DNA from: Trochalopteron elliotii
Taxonomy: Eukaryota; Chordata; Aves; Passeriformes; Leiothrichidae
Direction: 5' to 3'
Length of the DNA: 64,000 nucleotides
Assembly (NCBI GenBank): GCA_024734555.1
Contig: JANPWX010020316.1
Span: forward strand, 94,418 to 158,417
Shown: in pieces, positions 1-10,410 of the stretch
How positions within the stretch are numbered: the stretch's first letter is position 1
Layout: the number at the start of each line of letters is the position of its first letter
Translations under genes and position numbers: made by a program
The notes under the pieces: generated by a model
Seen by the model: only the letters and a program-made list of their open reading frames with translations
Told to the model about the DNA's origin: nothing
Databases searched by the model: none

Positions 1-889
1 ATGCTGCTTGACTATAAACTTCATTTTCTTAGCAACCCCTATTGGATCACTTTGATAGCCCTTAGCACTCTTTTCCCAAATCTCTAAATCAATAGAGGAA
101 AAAGGAACCTTAATCAGTTTTGTTTCTCCATCAGAGGTCATTGCTTGTCTTAGAGGTGCTTGTATGACCTCTGTGGTTTGTTTTCGGGTCCTTGATGCTA
201 TAGGCCCTTGTGGGGAAAGTTTGGGAGCTGACAGGGGAGGTTCAGGTTCATCCCACTCACTGTCACTGCTAGGCAGTGGTGGATATAGTTCTTCAGTTGC
301 TGTCCTTCTAAAGGAAGGTGAAGTTAGAGATGAAGCAGGGGAGGTTGGGGTTAATGGTGGTTCTGAATCTGCATTTCCCACCACCCTCCTCCTTTCCTGT
401 CTCTTTGGGGGTGGTTTAAGTATGCCTTCTGTCTCTTGTTCCAAAGCCTCTACTTGGTATACCTTGTCAGGATGTGTGCACCTCTGATTTATCGAGCAGG
501 TGCTGCAACACGGTTTGGGCTTCCCTTTATTAGCTTTATTGTCTTTTTCAAGGGCCAATACTAAAGGATCTGATGGTGGCCTCATTCCACAATCCCTTTG
601 CCACTCAGGGTGATTTCAAAGGCTGAAAAACATGTCTGCATAAGTCACCTCTGACCACCTTTGTTCCCGTCACAGGAAAAGCATAAACTGTAATAGTGTC
701 TCATAGTCCAGTGTACCATTTGCTGGCCACTTCACTCCTTCATCAAGTTTATAGAGTGGCCACCACTGTGTACATAACCAGTTCCCTTTTGGTTTCTGTA
801 CCATCATAGCCCACCAGCTCTTTCCAGTGTATTAAAATGCACCCCAAAGGGCTTCCTTTGGGAATCTTTTTGCTCTCATTTGCCCCCAT
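1..889 (-). pseudogene. gag: gag N-terminal fragment of a class I ERV, broken and running off the window
   Basis: The reverse strand opens at an ATG at 889-887 with M-G-A-N-E-S, a glycine-2 start of the kind that is myristoylated in retroviral matrix proteins, followed by a PLGCxxxHW matrix segment seen also in the Gag of proviruses A and E. The first frame stops at 749-751, but the matrix reading continues in another frame (WWPLYKLDEG at about 740-770), so there is a frameshift, and that frame hits a stop near 675. The left part (about 1-490) reads as a proline- and charge-rich linker on the same strand. Everything beyond the linker lies outside the window. An upstream open extension of about 33 codons precedes the ATG. 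Class I assignment is inferred from the matrix motif. Confidence 0.7.
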
Positions 890-1745
890 GTTTAGAATTT
901 TCTTTTCCCAATGCTTTTTGATCTTATCCCAGTTCTTAAGTTCCACTTGGTATTCCTCTGGTACAAAAAATATGCTGGCAACACTCAACTTTAAGAATTT
1001 TTACTGGTTTCTTTAAGATGCCTGAAATCCCATCCTTGGGTGGGGGAACTCTTCTGAACCAGCCTCCCAATTCTTGTACCTCCTATTCTTGAGCATACAG
1101 TTTAACGAGCAAAAGGAAAAAAAAAAAAAAACAGCTTGTTTATCTTAAAAAGAAAAAAATTAGCAGTATGTCATTCTTCAAAACAAGGTTCGAAGCATCA
1201 GCTGTAGAGGAAAGAACTTATGGTTACATAAAAAAAGGAAGAAAAGAAAGGAAAAAACCCCCTCCTTTTTATTATTAAAAAAACCAAACCAAAACAAAAC
1301 AAACAAAACAAAAAAAAACCTAAACAAACAAAAAAAAAACCCTCCACACAATAAGCCAGGCACTTCACTCAAATTGTTGGTTATCAATCACTCATTAAAC
1401 CAGGTCTACTGTTATGCCTTGCCTTGGGTATATTGCTATCAAAATTCATTTAAAATTATCAAATGTGAGCTTCACAAAGTACCAGCCGAGCTCCAGCAGA
1501 AATACCACGATTCTATGCTGCACTCAGTATGTGAATCGCTGTGTAAATCACGGCTATCTCAGCACACTAAATTCCTTTGCTACCTCTGCTGGCACTGGGC
1601 TCCCCGTTCTTTGCACACCAACCAGGTTTCCCTTTTCCGCAGGGACTTGACTCCAAACACCAACAGTTTTAGGCTCACAAAGGAAACAGTCCGGGGTCTC
1701 TTACGACCCTAAACACATTTGATCAAAAGTTTTAACAAGGTCTCG
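890..1745 (-). other. Untranslated leader upstream of the minus-strand gag fragment
   Basis: No long coding frame is convincing here. On the minus strand this stretch lies between a candidate LTR and the gag ATG at 889, the place of a retroviral leader. It holds an A-rich low-complexity block at about 1110-1340 (plus-strand reading). A TGGCGAG at the LTR side could be the remnant of an arginine-type primer site, but only seven bases match what I would expect, so the site is weak. Confidence 0.35.
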
Positions 1746-2105
1746 CCAAAATCCCAAGGATTTCGGCTGGGACGCAGCACAGATCCTTCCGCAGGAAAGC
1801 GGGGGGGAGACCTTGATCTCTCACTGCTTTTCCGCTCCTCTGCGGTTGAGGACCAAGCTACTAGCACTTTATTATTACACACTCTGGCAACTGCAACCCT
1901 CACAAACAAATAAGAATATTTCTTTTTTTTTTTTCACTCGCCAAAAACTTCTCGGCGTTTTACAAGAAGCTAAGGGAGACGGTCTGAGGCTGCAAAGCCT
2001 AGATTCCTCTCCGGTTACCAGGGCAACAAATCCCCTCGATGTAGCAGAGTTTTTGAAGATAGTGAATATTTGGACTGTGAGTGAATCACCTAGCTTGGGC
2101 CTCAG
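1746..2105 (-). repeat. Candidate 5' LTR of the leftmost minus-strand ERV
   Basis: On the minus strand the block starts TGAGGCCCAAGC near 2105, contains an AATAAA near 1868-1876 and gives way to the leader near 1746. Its position directly upstream of a gag leader supports an LTR. The borders are approximate and no second copy is in the window for comparison. Confidence 0.35.
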
Positions 2106-2480
2106 ATGAAGGCCTGTAAGGCCTCAGTGGCGCAGGTGGAAATTCAGCTGCCAAGTCTCTGACGCAGTGAGAATTGCCCCTTAGGGTGTTAATAAGGCAC
2201 AGAGAGGTTTCTAATAGATAACATGTATAGTAAGTAGTCTGAACACCAGTAGCTGCCTTAAGAGTTTGGTCAACAATAAGTGTTTGCATTCTTTTCTCTG
2301 CTGTATGCCAATGAAGAGTTGCTGTGTTTGTAAACTATGTAGAAGTGTATATAACCTGCCATCTTAGCTGAATAAAGAAGAACGTATCTGTTAACCATAT
2401 TGGCTTGATCTGCGTTCTCTCTATACTCCGACTTCCTTTTTATCTCAGGCCAACCCTGGTAATACCTCGATCACTGCAGT
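2106..2480 (+). repeat. LTR-like fragment with TATA box and polyA signal
   Basis: On the plus strand GTATATAACC (about 2347) is followed some 20 bases later by GAATAAAG (about 2370) and a short GC-richer tail. The compact TATA-AATAAA arrangement is typical of short avian retroviral LTRs. No internal sequence follows and no target duplication could be matched, so it is probably a solo or truncated LTR. Confidence 0.4.
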
Positions 2481-3300
2481 GTGTTGGGCTAGACTTTCGA
2501 GAGAAAAAACACCAAACCCCTTTACCTTGCTTGTTTTACTTACAAACAACAGTTTATTCACCCATAGATGTTTTTCTACTGAACAACACACTGATTAAAA
2601 TCACACTATCAGTTACACAGTCAAAACTTACACACAACACTCTCTGTGACACAGTTCAGTCACGGCATAAGCCCCAAATCCCTCGGCTTTCTCAGACAGA
2701 GGTATTCTTCCGCAGATCGGTGGGGGTTTTAAAATCTCTTACAACTTTAAACTTGCAAAACTTTTAAAAACACTTACAAAGGTTAGCAACACACTCCAAA
2801 ATTACACAAACCAAAATGCCTACAAGACAAACTGTCACACATCATAACACATACGGTACACGAATGATTCTTTTTCCACTTAAGCACACACAATCACAAA
2901 CCTACGAGACCACCACCAAACAAACATGGATCCATCTGCAATACACACACATATCCGGTGCGCGGGATCACAACCCAAAATGGGACCCTTCGTGTCTCAA
3001 AACTCGGGCTAGTCCCTCAGAGTATGGATTACCAAGGTGCACCTTTTAAACTACAAGCCGAAATCGGAGCCACCACTGCTCCTAAAACCAACAACACTGG
3101 TGGTCTCTTGCCGCCTCTGCCCCCCCCCTACTTGGGAGGCAGCCACAAGTTACCAGCTTTACCTGGAACAACAACCACCAATACTCGTGGAGTTTCCAAA
3201 ACCCAGTCAGGCCTCTGCTTTGCATAAGACGTCTCTTATGACTTATAAGCTGCCTCTATTCAAAGGTACCGGATTTTTAATTCAAATTTCTGTAAACATA
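2481..3300 (-). repeat. Candidate minus-strand LTR, unassigned
   Basis: Reading the minus strand, a TTATAAG near 3245 lies upstream of a TGAATAAAC near 2555-2561, and the block ends GCCCAACACA near 2480, a TG...CA-like terminus. Several short open frames in this AC-rich stretch have no recognisable domain. The block sits just downstream (minus strand) of the primer-site leader at 3301-3459. Borders are uncertain. Confidence 0.3.
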
Positions 3301-3439
3301 TATTTTGTCCGTAGTTCCAGCAGGCTCTGGTCTTTCCCCAGGGTGTCAGCAGGGCCACGGGAGCCCTCTTCCCAGGAAATTCTGGGCGGGCGCCCTGAGG
3401 GGTCCCAGACCCCTATGGCCCCTTGGCCAGAGAGAGCAG

Positions 3440-3457
3440 GTCCTGCCGCGGTCGCCA
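3440..3457 (-). other. Primer-binding-site-like sequence after the older minus-strand LTR
   Basis: Two bases past the LTR end (ATCA on the minus strand) comes TGGCGACCGCGGCAGGAC. Provirus E has a near-identical string (TGGCGACCGTGGCAGGAC) in the same place. The first eight bases fit the 3' end of an arginine tRNA (UCG type); the rest fits less well, so the primer identity is tentative. Confidence 0.5.
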
Positions 3458-3459
3458 AA

Positions 3460-3806
3460 TGATTTATTAAAAATACGGATATTGATCTAATATTGATATC
3501 CAACTATGACTGACAAAGACTCTCTAACAGCTTAAAGTTAGAAAGTGTATGTTTATTACAACGCCGGGCAGCGTGCGGGATAGCTCCCAAATACACACCA
3601 CAATTTACAGATGATCACAGGGTCTTTTTATGTACAGGAGTATTGAATACCCAAAACACAAATGCATATTCATAACTCTGGTACATCCCATTCCCCGCTT
3701 GGTATGGTAATCAGCCAAAAAGCAATTAAGCATGCGTAGTTTGTTCTTTGAAATGGGTCGGTGGTCCTTTTTATGGGGCAGGGTCTCAAAATGATGAAGT
3801 AAGATG
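3460..3806 (-). repeat. Older class I LTR, downstream part (R-U5 side), split by provirus A
   Basis: This is the left piece of an LTR whose other piece is at 13662-13915. Together they match in reverse complement the plus-strand solo LTR at 32946-33542. The piece carries the AATAAA (plus-strand tttatt near 3552) and ends ...AATAAATCA at 3460, two bases before the primer-like site. The split occurs at GATG, duplicated on both sides of provirus A. Confidence 0.75.
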
Positions 3807-4072
3807 TGTTATAAATGAATATTAGCCAATCAGATAAAAAGAATAAATTTTATTTTTCCATTTTCAAAGATCTATCTGGGACAGCCACGGAACAACATTC
3901 AAATGTTGGGTGAAACAGACGGCCGACAGCAAAGGTGCAATCCTGCCCTGTTCCACGATTTGCAGGGTTTTGAGTCCGAGTTTTATACTGTATTTTGTGC
4001 CCGGCGGCAGGTGCATTGTGTCTCTGTTCAAACTTCATATTCAAACATAGTCTTTCACCCGGTGATGAATCC
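3807..4072 (-). repeat. 3' LTR of provirus A, U3-deleted
   Basis: About 265 bases are almost identical to 13011-13276, including the TATAAAA, the AATAAA and the ATAACA end. Beyond 4072 the similarity stops: about 390 bases of U3 present in the 5' LTR are absent, and A/T-rich sequence with purine-rich minus-strand runs (4085-4165) takes their place. Confidence 0.85.
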
Positions 4073-4185
4073 TCTTTATTAACTCATTAAATTCGTGTCT
4101 ATTCCCTTTCCCATTTTTCTAACAACTAATTTTTATTAAATGATGTGCTTTTCCCTTTTCCCTTTATTCCCCAACTAATTGAATT
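4073..4185 (-). other. Polypurine-tract region between env and 3' LTR of provirus A
   Basis: On the minus strand this stretch has two purine runs of the type AAAGGGAAAAGGGAAAAG and AAATGGGAAAGGGAA. One of them is likely the plus-strand priming tract. Which one was used is unclear because the adjoining U3 start is deleted. Confidence 0.5.
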
Positions 4186-6499
4186 CTAATACCAATCTTC
4201 ATCATATCTATCAGACTCCTCCTGTACTTTTTCACAATACTTTTGGTATGATATGTTTTCCTCTTTTATTTTCTCCTCAAATTTCTCCAGCTCTTCAGCA
4301 GCCCGACTTTTCTCTTCCAGCTTCATAATCCTAGAGATCTGGCCAGCTTTTCCTCCAGCAAGTTCTGGATCAGTGGGCATGGCCGCAATCTGCATACCTT
4401 GGACTACTGAGTGAATCAATCGTATTAAGCAAGGGATTAGACAAGGCAAAAACATTATTCCTGCTACTGAACACAGGATAAAGAACATCACCTTCTTCCA
4501 CCAAGCCCCCTGTCCAAACAACTGATCCCACCACGAGGCTTGGAGGATGGAGTTCCATTTCTGAACTGGTACATGAGCCACCTTTTTTTATTTCAACTGC
4601 CAAACATCTGATGGTTTCCCCATAGTCATCTATTTCTATGCAACATTCTGATTCATTGAACTTCCCACAGACTCCTCCTTCTTCAGCTAGCAAGTAGTCC
4701 AGAGCTAGTCTGTTTTGATACACAAAGGCCCTCATCTGTGAGTGTTGTTTTGCTAGTAGTTCTAGGGCATCTGAGGTGTGGTTGGAGACAATTTCCACAA
4801 CAGCGTGCAACCTTATCAATCTGTTCAGGAGGTAAATGGGGGTTCTATATCCCCAACTTCCATCATTTGCCCATGTGGCTGGACCATAATATTCTATGAT
4901 TCGTTCTGGGGGCCAGTCCTCATTTCCCCACTTCTGACTTCCCCCAGCCATGGGTAATTCTTTTCTTAAATCCCTTTTCTGCCTGTCTAAGGTTTCAAAA
5001 AGAGGGACTCCCAACAGATTGCTCTCTGTCCGAGGCAAAGTGAAAAAGGAAGGCCTAATCATCCCCAAGGTACAGGAACCTTTCCATTTTCAGGGTAGTT
5101 CACTATAAGCTTTCTTACCACAAATCCAGTAGATGCCATCGGGAGCTTTCCACCTATATACTTTCTTGGGGTCTTTCCAGTATTCCCGCAGCCCTTCCAA
5201 GGACTGGCAAGGGTTAGCTCCGGAACTTTTATACCAACATAGTCCAATAGACTCAAACAATTCACAATTATCCTTTCTTTCCTGGCTCCAGAACCCTGCC
5301 GGGAGTTCAGGCTGCCAAGTCCTGGATTTATCATTTGAATTTACCACCAGGGTGGATATACAGGGGGTGTATCCTACTAATTCTGTGTATTCCTTCCCCT
5401 CCCTGCTGATACATACAGTTCCAATGATCCTTTTATCCAATATCCACCCTTCAGGTCTCTGTATAGTTTTAGAGATCTGAGTATTGTCCCATTTTAGAAG
5501 CTGTTCCGGAGTTAAACTCTCACCTTTCCAGGGCCACCTCTCGGCTGACTTTAGTCCTCCACAGATCCAACAATTAGAGAGTCCTAGCTCCGTGGCGATC
5601 TCCTGCATTAAATCTATAAATAAATTCTGGTTTGGGGCTGGCAGCCCCCAATCATTATATTGTTTTTCCAATTGTTCATAATGTTCACTAAGAGTCTTTA
5701 ACCTTTCCTGCTCCATTTTTCTTTTTCTTGTCTCTGCCTCTTGCCTTTTTAGTTCCTGTGTCAGCATCTGTACCTTGCTTTCTGGATCAAGTCCTTCCTC
5801 CTTCTTTGAAAAACAAAAGGTTTCATCAAACTGCAAACAAATTCTGTTGTCATCATTTTTGAGGATGTCTAGGACTATGGGTTCATTACCTATAAAGGAT
5901 TTTGCCTCATGATTTAGGTTTTTTCCTACCCAGTACATTTTCCCTCCCACAGTGCAGATTCCCAATTTACTTTTATCATAACATAGTTTATTGACCTGAT
6001 AGTATGCCAGAAAGGTGGATTTCTTTTTTCCACCTACCCATACCGTTCAATTGCATTGATCACACACCGAGATAGTTGGCATTCCCCCTATTTCTCGTTT
6101 GTGCATGTAGTGAGTGGAGGAGCCTTTTGCCTTGTCTTCGTTTTTGGACAGGCGGTCCTTAGGGTTTACCTTCGGATTGTGACACACCACGCCCCCTTCC
6201 AATTCACAGACTTTAAATTGAGTGCCATTAAAAGAACAATACCCTTTTGGCTTTCCCCCTTGGCAATCAAATTGAGCACGGTACTCTATGGTCTTTGAGG
6301 TCGCTTGTCCTCTCAGTACCACCTGCAGGCACTGTTTGCATTCATTCTGGGGTTTCTGCCTCTGCGGGTTCTCGGGGTGCAACCCGTCCACTCGGCACAT
6401 GGCTTGGCTCAGGACTACTAGGATTACGATCCCCCACAGGAATACCCCTCTGCTTTGCCCTTCACCCGCGGGGGAGCAACCAGCGATGGGGTAAACCAT
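4186..6499 (-). pseudogene. env: env of provirus A (surface and transmembrane subunits), three breaks
   Basis: The frame starts at ATG 6499 with a signal peptide (hydrophobic stretch FLWGIVILVVLSQAM) and runs through a cysteine-rich surface subunit containing C-W-I-C-G-G, the CXXC type that forms a labile disulfide with the transmembrane subunit in gammaretroviruses. A charged, coiled-coil-like segment of about 50 residues (near 5810-5650) lies inside the surface subunit. A furin-type site R-Q-K-R lies near 4995. The transmembrane subunit shows QNRLALDYLLAEEGG, then C-X7-CC (4650-4672), a membrane anchor (near 4490-4420) and a charged helical tail ending DEDWY. Breaks: in-frame TGA at 6049-6047, in-frame TGA at 5092-5090, and a one-base frameshift in an A7 run (plus T7) near 4583-4589. 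It cannot encode a full Env as it stands. Confidence 0.85.
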
Positions 6500-6914
6500 C
6501 TTCTCGGCAGCAGGCGTATGCTTCAGGGGTTTCAATAGTCCGAGCTGCCAACCTTCGTTTATACACACCCCACCTGGACAATTTGACTGTGTCTGACCAG
6601 CAAGGTACTTTTCTGGTCCTCCTGCACTCAGTTGCAAGAACTTCTGCCTTGGCATCCAATTTCCCTTTTGTCCCCTTTTTGTATATGAGATACCAATCTG
6701 GAGAATCCAGCTCCAACAACCTGGCACAAGTGGCAAACACTAAGAGGCTGCTTGTCTCTTTCTGTTCTTCCTCCAAACACTTAGTGCACAACCCCTTTGG
6801 TCGCCTCCCCCCGACAGCGAGTTACCCAAATCTGTTTACAATATACACACTGAAAATGTATAAAGGGGAAACATTCACAGTCTGGCATGGTGCAACTTAT
6901 CTGATGCTCTTCGG
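6500..6914 (-). other. pol-env junction of provirus A
   Basis: Open but unrecognisable minus-strand frames extend upstream of the env ATG through this stretch. In relatives this interval holds the env splice acceptor and upstream leader. I see no separate gene. Long plus-strand frames here are shadows. Confidence 0.4.
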
Positions 6915-9900
6915 TCATTTAGGTCGCTGCTGCAGTCTGATCTTCAAGTCCCCAGGTGAGAAGGACACCTTCCACTCTGGAGCAGTGTTGGGGGATTCTA
7001 CCTTCTTTACCCGCGAGGTGTGGGTCCAACTTTCCCTGCAGTCCTGAATGCTGTATCTGTGGTGAGAAGGATGACAAAGGGACCTTCCCAATGTGGTGCC
7101 AGAGGGACCTCCCTCCAGGTTTTGACTAAAACCTTATCCCCAGGATTTATTCGGTGAATGGCGAACCCCAAGGGGGTGCTCTGAGGGATCAGTCCTCTCT
7201 TCCGTAGATCCTGTAAGTTCTGGTTAATAGTTATTAAATATGGTTGTATTTGATTGTCCTCTATTTGAGGATGTCCCACAGGCATTCCATGTTGGTACGG
7301 CATTCCGTACAGCATCTCGAACGGCGATAGTCCGGTTTCTGAGTGAGGCATGGTCCTAATGTTTAACAAAGCTAGAGGAAGACACTGTACCCAGGACATC
7401 TTTGTTTCTAACATCAATTTTGCCAACTGTGCTTTCAAGGTCTGGTTCATTCTTTCTACCTGCCCTGAGCTCTGGGGGTGCCATGGGGTATGATACTGCC
7501 AACGGATTCCTAGGGCTTCTGAAATTTATTTAATAATTTTGGAAGTGAAATGGGTGCCTTGATCGGAATCTATGTGATTCACTACCCCATACCGTGGGAT
7601 GATTTCTTCCAATAACACTTTGGCCACCGTTTGGGCTGTAGCTCTTGCCCGGGGGAAGGCTTCAACCCAGTGGGTTAGTCTATCAACTATTACCAATAAG
7701 AATTTATATCTTCCTATTTTCGGTAGGTCGGTGAAATCCACCTGGATCCTTTCAAACGGTCTGTAGGTGACAGGAAGTCCCCCTAAGACCGTCTGTTTGA
7801 ATTTGGCCCAGTTGATCCTTTGGCATATCATGCACCCCTATACTTCTTGTTTGGCTAGCTCATATATACCTTTACATCCAAAGAATTTTAAAAATTGTTC
7901 TGCCAATGCTTGGGATCCCCAGTGAGTTTACTGATGTAGTCTTCATAGAATTTTTTTAGTATGCTCCCTTGGCAACAGTTCCCTCCCATCAGGTAATTTC
8001 CATCTCCCCTCCTCCAGTTTCCCCCCTATTTTCTAGAATCCCTCAATTTCTTTTTGGGGAGGGATTTGGGAGGAATTCCTGAGTTCCCTCTTCCCTGATT
8101 TCAGGGGTACTTACTGTGAGAAGTGCTGCCCTCTTTGCCTCCTGGTCTGCCAAGTTGTTCCCCCTGGTCTGGAATTACATACCCACCTGATGCCCTTTCA
8201 CATGGACAATGGATATATCTTCTGGCTCCCTGATAGCTTTTAAAATCTGTTTTATTATTTCCCCATGGATCAGCCCTCGGCCCCGAGCGTTAATTAGACC
8301 TCTCTCCTCCCGTATTTTCCCAAACGTGTGTGCCACTCCAAATGCATATTTTGAGTCGGTGAATATTGTACCCTTTTTCCCTTTTAGCCTTTTCAGTGCC
8401 CTCAGGACTACATATAACTCACAGGCTTGTGCAGACCAGCTAGCATTCAGAGGGCCTGATTCTACTACTTTACCTGAGTTTCCATCTATGATAGCATATC
8501 CTGATTTTCTCTTCCCTTCCACCACCCTTGATGATCCATCTACAAACCATTTTTCTCCATCTTCGAGTTCCTTCTTTTCCAAATCTGGCCTTATCTTTGT
8601 TTGCAATTCCACTACTTCTGCACAATTATGGAAAGGTTCCTCCAATGCTTCACCAAACAAAAATTGGGCTGGATTTTGGGCTGTAGTGGTCCTTAGTTCT
8701 AAGTCGTGTGAGTGAACTAGGATAGCTTCATATTTCAGGAGCCTGGCATCTGTGAGCCACTTAGCTGCTTTTTGCTGCAGTATGCTCCTTACATTGTGTG
8801 GAGTGTAAACCACCAGAGGGGCCCCAAAAGTTACTTTCTTTGCCTCCTCTACTAACAAGGCAACAGCAACAATAGCTTGCAAACAAGTAGGCCACCCCCT
8901 GCTTACCGGATCCAGAAGTTTTGAAACATATCCCACAGGTTTCTTGGCTCCTGCCCAGTCCTGAGTTAGCACACCTTGGGCAGTATGGTTATGAACATCT
9001 ACAAACAATTGAAACTGTCTCCTTACATCTGGTAGGCTTAATACAGGGGCTGACATCAGAGCCTCTTTTAGTTCTTTAAACCCCAGCTCATCTTGTTCAG
9101 TCCATTTTAATCTCAGTGTTAAGTCTTTCATACAAAAATTTTACCTTGTTACTATATCCCTCAATCCATTGTCTGCAGTATCCCAGGAGCCCCAGCAATT
9201 GCCTAATTTCCCTTTTGGTTTGGGGAGAAGGTAGGGCTATAATTCCTGCCACCCTTTCAAGATCCAGTTTCTTCTTACCTTTTGATATCCAGTGTCCCAA
9301 GTACTTTACCTCTGATTCTGTGAATTGCAATTTAGACTTCGAGACCTTGAGCTCCCTGTTTGCTAGGAAATTCAACAAGGCAACGGTACATTCCCTCACA
9401 TCCTCCTCCTTTTGGCCAACCACTAACAAATCATCAACATATTGTAGTAATTTAGTTCCCTCCACTGGCACAAATTGGCTTAGTAATTGTTCAAGGGCTT
9501 GGCCAAATAGATTTGGTGAATCTGCAAATCCTTGCGGGAGAGAAGTCCATCTAAGTTGTTGGTTCCTATTTGTCTCGGGGTCCTCCCACTGAAAGGCAAA
9601 GAAGTACCAGCTTCCTTCAGCCAGGGGACATGCCCAGAAGGCATCTTTTAAGCCTATTACACTGTACCACACATCCTCCTGGGAGACCCTGTTCAAGAGG
9701 GTGTAAGGATTGGCAACCACAGGAAAGCTGGTTTTTGTTCTCTCATTTACTGCTCTGAGGTCCTGCACCAACCTGTAGCTCCCATCTGTTTTCCTAACTG
9801 CCAGAATGGGGGTGTTATGCTTCGACATGCAGGGCTCCAAAGTTCCCTTTTTCACCAGGTCGTCTATCACCTGTTTCAACCCCTTCCACCCCTCCATGGA

Positions 9901-10407
9901 AATAGAGTATTGTTTTATTCTAATTGGATCTTCTGGTCTCTCTATTTCAATTGTAATAGGTTCTATTTCCAGCCTCCCCACCTCCCCTTGGGAGTACCAA
10001 ACCCTGGGATCAATTTTGCTCTCATCTGCTTCAGTTAGTTTGTACAAGCTTACCACTAATTGTGAGTCTTTTACAATTAGGTTTACCCCAAGGGCTATGA
10101 TCACATCTCTGCCCAATAAATTGTAATCTGCTTCCTCTATCAATAACAAATTTCCCAAACAAATTTTATTTTCAGACTCTATTTCTACTTCTTTTATTAT
10201 AGGTACTTTAAATGGGTCTCCTTTTGCCCCTATGACCAACATTTTCTCCAGGCTTTTTAAGCACCCCAAGGGTAATTTTTGTACTGTGCTCCTCTCCGCC
10301 CCCATATCCACCAAAAAGGTTATCATTTGTTTGTGGGGACCTACCTTTAACTTTATCAAGGGCTCATTAGATGTCCTTGTCCCCAAAATGAAAAGCCCCC
10401 GACACCC
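6915..10407 (-). pseudogene. pol: pro-pol of provirus A (protease, reverse transcriptase, RNase H, integrase)
   Basis: Pol follows gag in the same frame. The protease has D-M-G-A at 10308-10297 where the family has D-T/S-G. The reverse transcriptase shows LPQGFADSP and YVDDLLVVG. The frame stops at 9097 and resumes in another frame through the connection domain and RNase H (FVDGSS, E, TDSKYAF) to about 8175. After a broken zinc-binding region (7832-8174) the integrase core is open from 7831 to 7526 (QVDFTD, DSDQGTHF), then stops. The C-terminal part is open 7450-7007, and the last residues (VKKVESP...) continue in another frame to a TGA at 6917-6915. There are thus several breaks. The similarity of every domain to the Pol of provirus E supports class I. 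Confidence 0.88.
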
Positions 10408-10410
10408 ATA
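10408..10410 (-). other. gag-pol junction codon of provirus A reads TAT
   Basis: Gag and pol lie in one frame with no stop between the zinc knuckle and the protease. The junction reads QKD-Y-GCRG, with GAC TAT GGG. In gammaretrovirus-like elements the junction carries a suppressible stop at about this place, followed by G. The sense codon here would fuse Gag and Pol permanently. That TAT replaced a stop is inference. Confidence 0.5.

Noticed and set aside
1374..1913. Overlapping frames near the left edge
   Set aside because: They overlap on both strands in leader/LTR sequence and show no domain.
6247..7047. Plus-strand open frame of 266 codons
   Set aside because: It is antisense to pol and env of provirus A, shows no domain and has the composition of a shadow frame.
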